From Cladobotryum mycophilum (Eukaryota > Ascomycota > Sordariomycetes > Hypocreales > Hypocreaceae): a DNA stretch of 64,000 nucleotides. This document shows positions 23,884 to 36,396 of the stretch, piece after piece. The translations under genes and the position numbers were made by a program. The stretch covers positions 3,162,001 through 3,226,000 of the forward strand of contig CM071591.1 of NCBI GenBank assembly GCA_036429605.1, given 5' to 3'. Every line of letters starts with the position of its first letter. The stretch's first letter is position 1. The notes under the pieces are model-generated. The model ran no database searches. It was not told where the DNA came from and saw only the letters and a program-made list of their open reading frames with translations.

Positions 23884-25572
23884 ATGAGCGCCCTCGCGAG
23901 CAAGCAGCAGTCACTGAAGCTGTTCGAAAGGCTAAAGTCGAAGCAGGCAAATAAGGTACGTACGGGATGAGAGACCATGTGGCCAGATCGCATGTCGAAA
24001 TGCTAACAATTTATTTGCGCTCCTTTAGATTTGCTTTGACTGCGGCCAGAAGAACCCGACCTGGACATCAGTGCCCTTTGGCATCTACCTCTGCCTGGAT
24101 TGCTCCTCGAACCATCGCAACCTCGGCGTGCACATCTCCTTTGTGCGATCAACCAATCTCGACCGTATGTAATGCGATTCTGTTACGTGGGACTATTTCT
24201 AACGCATGGCGTAGAGTGGCAATGGGATCAGCTCAGGATGATGAAGGTTGGCGGTAACGAGTCCGCCACCAAGTTCTTCCAGCAAAACGGCGGTACGGCT
24301 GCGCTGAACAGCAAAGACCCCAAGACAAAGTATCAATCCAATGCGGCGACCAAGTACAAGGACGAGCTTAAGCGTCGTGCCGCACGAGACGCCAGAGAGT
24401 ATGCGCAAATGATGCCCCCCAAAAAGGCTCACAAAGGTAGCAGTTATTAACGTTCATTACCAGATTCCCCGGCGAAGTTATTGTCGATGGCGCCGAAGTC
24501 GATGGAAGCTCCACGCCCGCCGAAAACGAAGATGACTTCTTCTCATCTTGGGACAAACCTGCCATCAAGAGACCGACACCCGTGGGTTCCCGATCCAGTA
24601 CACCGCCAGTTGTTGGCAGAACAGCATCTCCGTTCCTGAACGCCGGCGCAAACAGCAAAGAGAACTCCCGTGCCGCCTCTCCCTTGGCGAGTACGGACGC
24701 TGTCGCCGAATCAAAGCCCGCCGTTAGCCGCATCACTACATCCGCTGCATTGCGCAAGACAACCTCCACTAGCGCCAAGAAGACCAGCGTGCTTGGAGCC
24801 AAGAAGGTGCAATCGAAGCTCGGTGCTAAGAAAGTCACTGCCGATGTGATTGATTTCGACGAAGCAGAGAAGAAGGCAAAGGAAGAGGCGGAACGCATCG
24901 CCAAACTCGGCTATGACCCAGAGGCCGAGGAGGAGACGGCCAAGGAAAAGGCGACATCGTCTGCCGCCAACATTATTTCTCCTACCCCTGTCAACCCAAC
25001 TCGGGGCAGCACTCAGACGCATACCCGACAAAAATCGAATGCCGAGATGGAGAGATTGGGTATGGGCATGGGGCGACTTGGATTCGGCCAGATTGGTGGC
25101 AACAAGGCCGCTGCTCCTGCTGCAAAGAAGAACGCTGGCGGATTTGGCTCGGTTGGACCTGTCAAGGCATCCGCTGAAGGTGAGCTTATGCTGATATCTT
25201 GCCACAAGAGGTACTTTGCTAACTTGTACCTTAGATGAATCCGACAATTTCGCTCGCAGCAAGTTTGGTGGTCAAAAGGCCATTTCCTCCGACGAATATT
25301 TCGGCAAGGGTGCATACGATTCCAACGCGCAAGCCGAAGCCAAGTCAAGACTCCAGGGTTTCGAAGGCGCTACCTCTATTTCATCAAACGCATACTTTGG
25401 ACGATCGGAAGAGGAGGAGGTTGATGACTACGGCGATATCGAAACTGCCGCCAAGGACTTTGTCCGCAAGTTCGGTATTACTGCCAGTGACGATCTTGAG
25501 AACTTGACCAGCGCTTTAGGTGAAGGTGCCTCAAAACTACAAAGTGCTATTCAAAATTACCTTAATAATTAG
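23884..25572 (+). CDS. glo3: ADP-ribosylation factor GTPase-activating protein Glo3 (ArfGAP2/3 type)
   Basis: Activates GTP hydrolysis by Arf1 during COPI-coated vesicle cycling between Golgi and ER. Exons: 23884-23955, 24029-24164, 24215-24398, 24464-25179 and 25235-25572; all introns are GT-AG (50-73 nt) and preserve the frame. The ArfGAP zinc finger begins in exon 2 as CFDCGQKNPTW then YLCLDCSSNHRNLGVHISFVRS, which contains the Cys4 cluster and the catalytic Arg. A Lys-rich middle follows with coiled-coil character (DEAEKKAKEEAERIAKLGY). The C-terminus carries the Glo3-type repeats built around FGGQKAISSDEYFGKG and ISSNAYFGR. About 480 aa in total, normal for the family. It is divergent from tim21 and converges on the nitronate monooxygenase gene. 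Confidence 0.95.
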
Positions 25573-26122
25573 GTAGGGCTGTGTAAATACAAATAGTGCT
25601 GTTTCGATGGTGCTGCTGGAGGTGGACGGGAGGGGTGTTGGCTCTGGAAGCATAATGATGCGATGAATGACGGGATGGGAAAAGAGGTTTAAGAGGTCTG
25701 GGAGGGTGGTTTCTTCTGTCGTTTGAGGATGACGAAAATCAGGGTGTCAAGTTGGCTGGTGTTGATTAGCATCAAATAGACGGGATATGTTTTTTTCTTG
25801 TTTCTAATTCAGATTGTCGTTGGCTCGATATTGATTCATTTTTCCAACATTTTGACGATGACGCTCATGATGTTGTACGAACACTACAGAATAAACGATG
25901 TGAAAACACCAGAGCAAAGGACACGAGACAATGTACTTAATCATTCACACGGAACACACACATGTTGGATGAAATTGAATAGAATAGATTTCCGCACTAC
26001 TGCGTACTAGAGCCCTTGCATTGCATAGATGGCTACTTTAGATGCTATTTAATCTACATGACATGACGTACAAGACATAAAAAAGAAAAAGGGAATAGTA
26101 ATAAGGTCGTAAGGGAATATTT
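25573..26122. terminator. Convergent 3' intergenic region between glo3 and the nitronate monooxygenase gene
   Basis: About 550 bp between two convergent stop codons. It holds both 3' UTRs and polyadenylation regions; AT-rich stretches occur but no single poly(A) signal can be singled out with confidence. Confidence 0.5.
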
Positions 26123-27562
26123 TTACAGCTTGGACTTGGAAGATTGGAGCATTCTGTTGCCCTTCTCGATCCAGGCAACGGCATCCTCGACAAACTCGTC
26201 GACGACGGCCTTGGCGGGCTTCTGCTCGTTGACAACGGCAGCGGCCTTGCCCATGAGGAAGGGACGGAACTGCTCAAGAGGGTCCTCATCGTCGTCTTCC
26301 TTGCCAGAGGTGGTGATGCCGACGGGGGGCTCGCCGCTGCTGAGGAACTTGTCGAGATCGGCCTCGTAGGGGATGGTACCCTTGGAGGCGAGCTCACGCA
26401 TCTCCTGAGTGCGGTTGGTCTCCCAGTTGTTGATATAAGGGTTGTTGCGGACACGCATGGGACGGCCGGTGAAGATGATGGTGCGGACGTTGTCGTCGTG
26501 GCCAGAGGTTCGGACGGCGTCCTTGTGGGCCTTGGGGGCACCGGCCTCGTCGGTGAGGATGAATCGGGTGCCGACCCAGACGGCGCTGGCGCCCATCATG
26601 AGGGAGGCAGCGAGGAGCTGACCATTGTAGATACCACCGGCGGCGACGACCTGGACGGGGCCACCGGTCAGGGGAGACTTGTGGTTCTTGCAGATGTCGA
26701 CGACGGAGGGGATGAGGATGGTGGTGGGGATGTCACCGGTGTGGCCACCACCCTCACCACCCTGGGCGCAGATGATGTCGACGCCGAGGTCAAGGCACTT
26801 CTGGACGTGCTTGACGTGGCCGATCATGTTCATGTAGACGATGCCATGCTGGTGGAGCTTGTCGACAACGTGCTTGGGGGGAACACCGACGGCGGAAACG
26901 AAGAGCTTGGCGCCGGACTCGATGATGATGTCGACGAGCTCATCGAGCTTGCCCTTGGTGTAATCGTAGCTATTGAGAGGCAAAAACGTTAGTTCTATTA
27001 TTACTCCGTTTCTATTGTCATGTGTGCAAGCAAGCAGGTGGTTGACGGAGGGGGTCCATGCGCGACTAACAATCACATGGTATTGTGATTGACAACCTTT
27101 GTCGCATTGACCACGTCTGCGCCGCCAAGTGTGTGGCTGGACTTTTGGGGGAGAAAATGAACTTACTTGGTCTTTCGGGCGCTGCCACCGACCTGGGGGA
27201 GAAGCAGATCGACACCGAAGGGAGCGTTCTTGTCGTGGAGGTAGCTCTTGAGCTCAGCGATCTGCTCGCGGAGCATCTCAGGGGTGTAGCCGACACCGCC
27301 GACGACACCGAGACCACCGGCGTTGGTGACGGCAGCGGCCAGCTTGGGGCCGGCGGCGACGTTCATACCAGCCAGGAGGATGGGGTGGTTGATCTTGAAA
27401 AGATCAGTGAGGGGAGTGCGGATCTTCTCTGCATTGCCAAAGAGGTCAGTTGGAAGGTCGTTTCATGGAAGGATGCTTAACATTTCGATTTCCCTCTCCC
27501 ATCGCTGCTTGTGAAGAGGAAAACCGAAATCAAGGAGGATTTGACGTACGAGGAGAGGCCAT
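26123..27562 (-). CDS. Nitronate monooxygenase (2-nitropropane dioxygenase family)
   Basis: FMN-dependent enzyme that oxidises alkyl nitronates such as propionate 3-nitronate, detoxifying nitro compounds. Exons, 5' to 3': 27562-27550 (only 13 nt, MASP plus one base), 27428-27167 and 26969-26123, giving 373 aa; the introns are 121 and 197 nt with GT-AG ends. The N-terminal strand PLTDLFKINHPILLAGMN starts the TIM barrel. Other visible motifs are GGLGVVGG, the ARKTNYDYT segment across the second splice, VGVPPKHVVD, CAQGGEGGGHTGD (the conserved His/Gly flavin region), VVAAGGIYNG and GASAVWVGTRF. The C-terminal helix region is Lys/Glu-rich. It is head-to-head with the folate gene across about 1.1 kb. 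Family assignment is strong; the physiological substrate is not shown. Confidence 0.93.
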
Positions 27563-27638
27563 TGTGACTGATGGTCTGTGGATGTTATTATTGATTAGGT
27601 AGGAGGAGAAAAATGGGAATAACACAGTTGATGGAAAG

Positions 27639-27672
<34 letters not shown>

Positions 27673-28654
27673 AGGTGTATGAAGGTGAGGAAAAGTTCGA
27701 AAGAAGAATGGCGATCTCGTTCAGGTTTTGAACTTTTTTACAGGTGAGAGGGGACCCCGAGGTGCATCTCCAGGAGAGACAGCGTGAACCGAGGCTCGGG
27801 ATGACACTACAGCTGCATCTGGCTTAGCCGGAAAAGTGTGCATTGTGGAGGTCTGGGGTAGTTGCCGAGGAACACCTTCGGTACTGCTGAGTCAGCCGGA
27901 CTCACCGAATTCGGAGCCGGGGAAAAAAGGTGGTTATGTCAGCGGATGAGGAGGTTTGATTGGCTAGCCCTTTTTTTGAAGGAAGGCTGGCGGTGGGAAG
28001 GCAAGCACGTGTCACTACTTGTACAGAATCTTTGCAAGCTTGCATTTGAACAATCTTGATTCATTTTTATCTCATCTTATCAGATCGTCTCAGTCCGGTA
28101 GACTTCTTTCATATTAGTACCAGACAGCCTTTACCGCATCCGCGGATTTTCCGAATTCCTTGTGAATTAGTCTCCTGGCATCGTGCCGAAGGAATTCGCA
28201 TGTCCACCTTGTGTGTACCAAGATTACTGAACGCGGGGTGACAAATCTTGCCGAGCAGCCTTATGGGCTAAATCACAAGTAGATACAATAATGCTGCCGC
28301 GTGACCATATGGGCTTCACTAAAAAGTTTCACACTCTTGAACAGTTTCTTGACCCTTACCGGTAGCACAGCAAGTACCTGAGAATTCATGTGCCGTGACT
28401 GTCTGCAGCGTAGTATTTTCATGGCTTCCTAATTTGGAAGGGGGCATCTTCAAATCGATGCAAAATGCGGGTGGCGTTCCTTCCCTATCCCTTATCCTGC
28501 CCTAGCTCTATCTATTCTTATCGTAATTTTTTTTGACGTCGCTTCAACTTTGATTCAATTGAGGGGAGACAGGACAAGCTCGTAATCTTCATCCTCCCTT
28601 TTCAATTAATCTTGCCATCAATTGAGATCCGCCAATTGGACCATCTGATTTTCC
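27563..28654. promoter_or_regulatory. Divergent promoter region of the nitronate monooxygenase and folate genes
   Basis: About 1.1 kb between two divergent start codons. It contains a GA dinucleotide repeat (27642-27669) some 80 bp upstream of the monooxygenase start, placed where fungal polypurine/polypyrimidine leader tracts usually lie. No specific factor site is claimed. Confidence 0.5.
27642..27669. repeat. GA dinucleotide microsatellite
   Basis: About 14 GA units in the 5' flank of the nitronate monooxygenase gene, that is CT-rich on the coding strand. Confidence 0.9.
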
Positions 28655-30335
28655 ATGATGATGAGGTCCTGTTTGTCCCCCGCCTCGTTGATTCAGGGCC
28701 TGCGAGCTACTAGCGGCCGCCACCTCCTTTCACCAGCGAGATGGATATCGACAGCCGCCAGGGGTTTGAGACGGCCTCATATTGCAGTCCAGCATACTCA
28801 TGGTGTCTCAATGACCCTGAGTCACTCTCGCTCGGCATGTGGATGCGGTGGCGCTAGTCGAACAAAAACTGCATACATCGCACTGGGCAGCAACCTGGGT
28901 GACCGCGTATCTGAAATCGAAGAGGCCTGCAATGAAATGGACCGACGAGGAATCCGCGTAAAGAGGACGAGTAGCCTATGGGAGACGGAACCCATGTATG
29001 TCAAGGACCAAAACCGCTTCGTTAACGGTGCCTGCGAGGTTTGTCTTTTGCGCGTCCTGCCATGTGTATAGCAAAAGAGCTCACCCAAGCGACAGGTCGA
29101 AACTGAACTGGAACCCCTAGCTCTGCTTGACGAATTGCAGTCCATTGAGCGCGACATGGGACGACGGAAACTCATTGACAAAGGGCCACGAAATATTGAC
29201 CTGGATATCCTACTTTATGGCAATGAAAGGATACAGCATGAGAGACTCAACCTACCCCACGTTGGCATTCCCGAGCGGGAGTTTGTCCTGAGGCCTCTGG
29301 CAGAGTAGGTTCATATTTCGCACGTCTCACCCCGCAACTAGAAGCACATGTCTCACAGTTGTTGTCTTTAGGCTTATTCCATCCAAACCACTAGACTCCT
29401 CAAAGCCGTGGAAGGTTATCCAAGACTATCTCAACGAGCTTCCTATCGGCGAACCACTATCATCCATGACCCCTCTGTCACCAAAAGCAGCTCCATTGAC
29501 GCCCCTGACCCGCAAGAGAAAGACAAATGTCATGGCTATTCTGAACCTTACACCGGATTCATTCTCTGATGGCGGCCACCATGACCCCGCCAATCTCTCC
29601 AACACCATCCTTGATATTGTTCGGGGCGGCGCATCCATTATTGACATTGGTGGTCAATCAACAGCTCCCGGCCGTCCCGAGGTTTCGGCCGAGGAAGAAG
29701 TTTCGCGAGTAGTTCCTGCTATCGAACTGATACGATCACTACCTGAGGCCCGTGATATTACCATTAGCATTGATACATATCGAGCTGCTGTCGCGGAGAA
29801 GGCCATTGCCAGCGGCGCAGACATCATCAACGATGTCTCGGCTGGTACACTTGACCCTGAAATGTTGCCAACCGTGGCCAAGCTTGGAAAGACAATCTGT
29901 TTGATGCACATGCGTGGCAATCCGCGGAACATGAAGGAACTCACATCCTATCCTGATGGTCTACTTCCGACCGTCGCAACGGAGCTCCTCTCCCGCATTG
30001 CTGCAGCTGAAGAAGCAGGTATCCGAAGGTGGCGAATCATGCTAGACCCCGGAATCGGGTTCGCTAAAAACCAGACCCAGAACCTAGAGATCCTGCGCAA
30101 CATGGCTGAGCTTAGAGCCTGGCCTGGTTTGGAAGGGCTCCCTTGGCTTGTGGGCAGTAGTCGAAAGACTTTCATCGGAAGGATTACAGGCATAAAGGAA
30201 CCGTCGGAGAGGATTTGGGGTACGGCGGCGACTGTGGTAGCGGCCATTCAAGGAGGTGCGGATGTGATACGAGTACATGATGTTCGGGAGATGGCCGCTG
30301 TAGCGGCCATGTCGGATGCCATCTGGAGAGATTGA
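28655..30335 (+). CDS. Bifunctional folate synthesis enzyme HPPK-DHPS
   Basis: Catalyses two successive steps of folate synthesis: 6-hydroxymethyl-dihydropterin pyrophosphokinase (HPPK) and dihydropteroate synthase (DHPS). Exons 28655-29038, 29096-29304 and 29372-30335 give 518 aa; the introns are 57 and 67 nt. Residues 1 to about 68 are Arg/Ser-rich with few acids and look like a mitochondrial presequence. HPPK follows with ALGSNLGDR and RNIDLDILLYG. DHPS begins near residue 220 with the signature ILNLTPDSFSDGG, then IDIGGQSTAPG and MLDPGIGFAKN. The dihydroneopterin aldolase domain found at the front of yeast Fol1 is absent, so that step must be encoded elsewhere. DHPS is the target of sulfa drugs. 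Confidence 0.96.
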
Positions 30336-31408
30336 GGCGTGTGCGGTCGTCTGGATGCCCACTTGCTTTGCCTTGTTTTCGCCCAATCTGCCTGCCTGCC
30401 TGCCTGTTCTTCCTTCCTCTCCTCCTCTTCTTACGGCCTTGCTTTTGGCCCTTGGGCGGGTCCCGTTGACAACCCGATGGTCATCGTCGCGTCGCGTCGA
30501 CTCCTATCCCCTGCCTTTTCACTATTCGTCTCGGATGCAATGCAAAAAGCTTGTGATTTAAATTGCTTGCTTGCTTGGTGATGTGATTGAGAAAAGAGAA
30601 AACAGGATAAGAAAGGGTACAGCTATGTACATACAGCATGCAACATCATGCGGGTCAAAAGAGTTGAGAAACCTCGGGGCGTGGGAGGAGAAAAAACGAA
30701 AACGCCCAGGGGCTAGGCCACGCCCGGAATCGAGCATTAGCTGCAGAGGGAGCCTCCGGTCAAGACTATTGGTCAGGGTTGCTCCATTTTCAAGAAAATT
30801 GCCTGGTCGCCTCACCGGGTAACTGCAGATATGGGCCCCCTCTAGGTCGCCTCGGCCTCCACTTGCCTTGGCCAGCCTTGTCTACTCGCAGCTTTGTCTC
30901 CCCTCAGCGGTGGCCCTCCATTATCCCTCGGACCCGGTCAGGTTTTAATATAAAATGTGATGGCAAGCGTTCAATTGCACGACGGAAGTTCTCGACAGCC
31001 TATCCAAAGACCGTTTATGCTGCATCGTCGATCACCGGTGTATGACTACATATTGTGTTCCCCCTCCTTTTTCATTGGAGGAGATGATAACTCATCTGCT
31101 GGCACCACTAAAGATAATTCGAGCATGGCCAACTTTGGAGAGACCATCCCCCCGGCCCGGTCCGGGGGTGGGCAAAAAGAGGGCCTAGGTCTTGATGCCA
31201 GACACACCTCTGCAGCTTGCTACAGGACGGGGATGGGGAGAGAAAGTACGCACATGTACCACACACTTACACAGCATGTTCCCCCTACATCATGTCCCGT
31301 ACCGCTTCGAAGAGGGTGGGCACACAAGCCAGCACATTAGCCGATCTGCGTCCTTGTACATAGTATGAAAACCATATGTATCCCCTCGTTTTTCATACTG
31401 TGGTTCTT

Positions 31409-31425
31409 CCCCCCCCCCCCCCCCC
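31409..31425. repeat. Poly-C run (C17)
   Basis: Uninterrupted run of 17 C in intergenic DNA; its exact length should be treated cautiously. Confidence 0.85.
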
Positions 31426-31909
31426 AAAAACATCGGAAGGGCAAGTGACGAGAATGTGATGATTGATTGACTACAAGGGGACATGATCCGGGATTGTGCC
31501 CACAGCCGCTGCCCCCCTTCCCCTCCCCCTCCCCTTTCATTTATAGCAGACAACACGTATAGTACATCATGTATAGCACCTCACAGCCTAAAGCTAGGCT
31601 AGGTTCAGGGAACATTTTTTTACATTCTTTGCGTAACAAAACTACCTCTTCAGTGCGGGACGCAGGGTCAGGCAACCACAACAAGGCGGCACGTGGTTGA
31701 GGTTACGCAAGAAGACCTAAACAAAAAACGCCCATTAGTGCCCTTTTTTGCGAGTCAGTACCCGACTACTGGAGCGAGCGTAGAGGTTGCAGCATGATTC
31801 AATCTATCACAACGGCGAAGAGGAAGGGAGGAGGAGATGGAGGATAGAGAGAGAGAGACCTAGAGCATTCTACAGCAAAAGGGGGATGGAGCAAGATTAA
31901 GAGAGAGGT

Positions 31910-31914
<5 letters not shown>

Positions 31915-31946
<32 letters not shown>
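31915..31946. repeat. AG dinucleotide microsatellite
   Basis: About 16 AG units inside a longer polypurine stretch running from about 31800 to 31960. Confidence 0.9.
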
Positions 31947-31950
<4 letters not shown>

Positions 31951-32251
31951 AGCAGCTTTTTTCGTAATCAATTTATCGTATTAGGGAAATGCCGGGCCAA
32001 AGCTGAAGAAGCGGAGTAGCTTTTTGCTTACTTTCTCTTTCTCCCTTCTCTTCTCCTCTATTGTCTGCCCTCCGCTTCCATCCACATCCACATCCCCCCA
32101 AACTAACTTTGTGCTTCCCCCGTCTCCTCCTCCCCCGTCTCCCACCCCTATCCATACTTTAACCTCGTGGAACTTACAGTGGAGGGTTTCTTTTTGAAAA
32201 TGAAGGAGCAAGGAGAGAGACAGAGAGACAGCGAGGGATGGAGATCAGATA

Positions 32252-32294
32252 GAGATGGAGATGGAGATGGAGATGGAGATGGAGATGGAGATGG
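32252..32294. repeat. GATGGA hexamer repeat
   Basis: About seven tandem copies of GATGGA in intergenic DNA. No stable coding frame runs through it. Confidence 0.9.
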
Positions 32295-32688
32295 GATGGA
32301 TGGATCAAGGGCATACGCGGCAGAGGCGTTCATAGGGCTGACAATCCCGTGTGCGGCGATGACGCTATGCGATGACGACGGCTACCAAAAAAAAGGGAAT
32401 AGTGAAAGGATGGGATGAAGGCAACCAAGGCTTTTCTCTTTTTCGTTTACAAAGGAGCCTTTCCAACTTCTCTCTCCCCTTCATCCCATCCCTCCATCCT
32501 TTCTCTGACGCAAGAGAAAGGAAAAAGAAGGAAAAAAGGAAGAAAAGCATGGAAGCTCACATGCTTCACCCATTCCCCCGTAGGATGCAGGAATATCCAA
32601 TGAGCTCGCATCCTCGGTCAGTCTGTATGTCAGAAAGCAACTATTACTCCCTTTTCATCGGAGATTCCTTCCAGCCTTGTCCATCACG

Positions 32689-32703
32689 CCCCCCCCCCCC
32701 CCC
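32689..32703. repeat. Poly-C run (C15)
   Basis: Run of about 15 C in intergenic DNA. Confidence 0.85.
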
Positions 32704-32881
32704 TCCCCAATCCCATCCTCGAATCCCATCCTTGAATCCCATTTTGCCCTCCTCCCACTTCCTGCATACCGACCAATAGGTAGCTATACCATCAAGACAC
32801 CTAACCCAAACACGCAACCAACACAATCCCATTCCTTCATTAATGCACATCTATATAGTAGGAATTTCGTCCGTGCCCTGC

Positions 32882-32898
32882 TTTTTTTTTTTTTTTTT
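32882..32898. repeat. Poly-T run (T17)
   Basis: Run of 17 T in intergenic DNA. Confidence 0.85.
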
Positions 32899-35800
32899 GC
32901 CCGTGTCATCTCTGGCCGCGCCCCCGCAGCCGATATTTTCGAGGCGAGCGGCCATGTCTTCCTGCCTGCCCGCCTGTCCTCCTCTCTGGCTGCCTTTTCC
33001 ATTCCTCCATACATCTACTCCTCCCTTGAGTTATCCATCTGTAAACAATATCCGGGTTCGCGTTGAGCCCCCGGGCATTTTCCCCCACACGGACATGACC
33101 AGTCACCCCCGAGAGGGGGAGGGGCGCCGCCTCATCATACACCTCACCCATCACGTCAAAGAAGAGTAGTATGTGTGCCTCTGTGTAGCCCCTCTCCCGT
33201 CGTCGCACGCCAGGCACTCGAATGAATCCACTGTAGGACAGTAAGATATCACAGATTGGTTGCTAATCTTGCAGCTATCCCCCCTGAAACGTTGTCGTTG
33301 TCGTTGTCGTTATCCCCCTTTTTCCGTGGAGTTCTTTGCGTTTCTTGGGGGACCCATATCTCTTTGTTTCTTGGTTCGAATGATGCCCACCCCGCCTGTT
33401 TGTTTGTTTGGTTGGTTGGGTTTGTCTTCCCTGGACTGTGGCGCTCTTTTTTTTGGCTGCAGTAATAAAGTACAGCACATACCTTGCTGCAGAAAGGGAA
33501 CAGGCTGATACAGACCGTGGCCTACATACATTAGAACCATGGGGGTTATCTCTCGCCTCCCCGTTCAACTCTTGTTTCTCTATTAGGTATGGTCGGTCAA
33601 GCCTCCCATGCATCATAAAAAACGGCTGTATCTGTTGTGCAACCCAAGATTAAATCAACGTCCCTGGCAAACTGTTGGTTGTCATCCCATCAACGTCGTA
33701 GTCGTATTAGTCGTTATCGTCGTTCTCGTCGTAGTAGGTCTATGCTTTTTATTCATGCTTCCTCTTTTGGGAGACGGATGGACCAACGCACCCGGGTTAC
33801 GCATAGGCTTTCTTTCGCAGGTTGTCTCACATGGTCCGTCCAAATATGTATTTCCTTTTTTTAGCCCAAATAAAAAACCAAGAATCTTCACACTGCGGGT
33901 CGGAACTCGGCCGCCTGTCATGGGTCATGGGGGAGGGGGTTGGTTCGGTAGCCCCATATCCCGTCCCCATCATCTGCCCACAAGACCAGCACGTGTGGTT
34001 CAGATTCCGGTTCAAAATGGTACGGGCACTGTTAACCCTAAGGGGACATCCGTAGCGCGTTTTTTTATTTGTTTTTTTATTTGTTTTGCTGAGGGAGGAA
34101 AGGGAAAAGAAGAGGGAGAAAACAATGACGATAATAATAATAATAGAAAATCAAGGGGGCTGGCTGGCTGGCTAGCTGGCTGGCTTACCCTGTGCATACC
34201 ATCACTGTATGACAAGCCCTTTTTTCATTTGTGCTTTGCTTGGCGCTTAAACAGGCATTCCGACTTGTTCGCCAGACGCGAAAGATGCCGATATGCGATG
34301 TGACGTGAGGGATGTAATGTCGATGCAGCTCAATCTCCTCTCGTTGGGCCCAAATTGATTTGGTTGAGGCTACTCAAGCTCGGTCAGCATTTTCCCTCAT
34401 CAGCTTCAACATTACAATATATGTATGACAAGTACAAGCGGGCATGCGTGTGAGCACCGTATCATGGCTTCGCATAATACAATTCCTCAGGAGCTTTGGT
34501 CAATCGTGGCAACGTGGCACAAAATATACTGTCCCATCATTCAGATACCCCTGTTTACCGGTCTGTAGGACAAAACTCCGTCTTGTTCCCACCTATTAAG
34601 CACTCTGACGGTCGACAAGTGAATGCAGACTGGGGAATGAATAATGCGGGAAACGCTGTCAGATGCCCTTTTGCTTCTCTGTTTTTCTTCGTTTGCTTCT
34701 CCCACGCAGACGCTATTTTCGCTAGGGCAAGTAAAACTCCCAAGGCTCTGGGAGCCCAAGGAGCAGGCTTTGGTCTGCGACATTGTGCTCGTTAAGCGAT
34801 TGGAATCAGACCCATGGCTGCATTCCTAAGATCCGAAAGTTATCGGCTCCGTGTTTGCGTGATTGAATCATTTGCGGGAAATCTAGTAGAAATCAAACAC
34901 GCTCCAGCTGTCAGTTCCCTGCTTGCCCCCTTGTCCATTTCACTCTTGCCCCTCCCAGCTCCAAGCTCTTAAACAGCCCTGGGCAGGCATCACAGAGGGC
35001 CCGCTTCCCATATTAGCAGTCCAAGCTGGTACTCGTAGATGCACATGGACGTCGGGTCTCACTGACAAGGATGCGCATTGGTGGACTTGGTGTGCTCAAC
35101 CCAAGACATAGTGGCAATGACAATGACACCGAACGTGACGAGATGATACATGGACACACAAAAAGCACAAGAATAATCGTCGTGATAGTAAAGTAGTTAT
35201 CCAAAAATATCGCAAACAAATCATGATCCAGCCACAATGTTCGTATCGAGAAAAGAAGGGGAAGAGAAGGAGGAAGAGGGAGAGGGAAAGGGAGAGACCC
35301 TAGATGCTCAAACTCTCCCCCGACTCCAGACTCGGAAAATACTAGGTATAGAAGCAAACAGAGATGTCATGTCGTAAGGAGATCTGCATTGCAAATTGAC
35401 AAAACATCATCAAACCCAAGAAACCAAGAACCAAGAAACCAAAAAAAGAAACACAACAAGAACGAGGCATGGTATTCATCCAATGCAAGATCCCGCACTC
35501 AGGTCAGTGACAAATCCTTCCCTGACTCCATAGTCCCAACGCCGGAGCCCTAGTCGTCCCTGGCCGCGAAAGCAGAGACCCATCAGCATCTCCAGTTGCT
35601 CGTCTGATCATAATTTCCTCCCCAAGTCAAGAAATATCACCCCAAAAAATGTTCAGAGTAAAAAGTAGGAAATAAAAAGAAGAATCGAACAAGAGGAAGA
35701 AAGGAAAGAAAAAAGTGAAGAGGAGAATTAATTCCATCAAGAGGACATCGTCAGAATTGTCAGTAATGCCTTGGCTGTGATTCCAAGTAACATTCTCTGT

Positions 35801-36396
35801 GTCGATTGATACATGCCTTGCCTCATTCCTGAAACCCTGACTTGTCCTCAATGGTGAAAAGGGAAAAGAAAGAAAAAAAGCACCACATCAAAATACCCAT
35901 ATTCCTCTGTATCATGCCCTCAACTCTGATACATCAGTGCATTTACTTCGTCGAGTGTTGTTCAGCCGTCATCACCTAAGCATTTTCTTTTCCGTAGGCT
36001 CGAACTCCATTTCCTATCCCAGTATCTTTTGTCGGCCGTTAAAATTTCCTTGGGTGTGCTGGGCAGTGAGAATGATCATCCCTCACCATGAGCCCTGCGG
36101 CCCGCCCAGCCACGTATATTCCCAGTAAACCAATCCCAAACCCCCTGTGCCCATACCAGCAAACGCTTTTCTTATTCCTTTTTCTTTAGCCCGTCCTTGG
36201 GATCATATATGTTCCTATTTTTTTGTTTTGTTCTTTTAAAAGTATTTTTTTCTTTTTCTTTTTTCTCGTCTTCCCCATCCGGTGTGTGTATGAGTTGTCG
36301 TGATGAGATCTGCACACTACACAGCACTCTTCTCTTGCCCTGCTGAAAGGGACAGACAGACAGACTCAATAAACTGGCCATGCAGGCCCATTCACT

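Larger units (their letters stand above)
30336..36396. other. Long intergenic region downstream of the folate gene and of vib-1
   Basis: About 6 kb between the folate gene and the 3' end of vib-1, with no gene recognised. It is unusually rich in simple sequence: a CTGC repeat (30388-30407), C17 (31409-31425), an AG repeat (31915-31946), a GATGGA hexamer repeat (32252-32294), C15 (32689-32703), T17 (32882-32898), GTCGTT repeats (33288-33312) and GCTG repeats (34158-34186). Open frames up to 231 codons (33608-34303) exist but consist of low-complexity text. Part of it may be a long vib-1 3' UTR or non-coding RNA. Confidence 0.5.

Noticed and set aside
26144..26992. 282-codon antisense frame opposite the nitronate monooxygenase exon
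   Set aside because: It mirrors the codon bias of the real gene and its translation is Gly/Asp/Val monotone.
33608..34303. 231-codon frame on the plus strand
   Set aside because: Contains translated microsatellites and basic/aromatic runs; no family resemblance.
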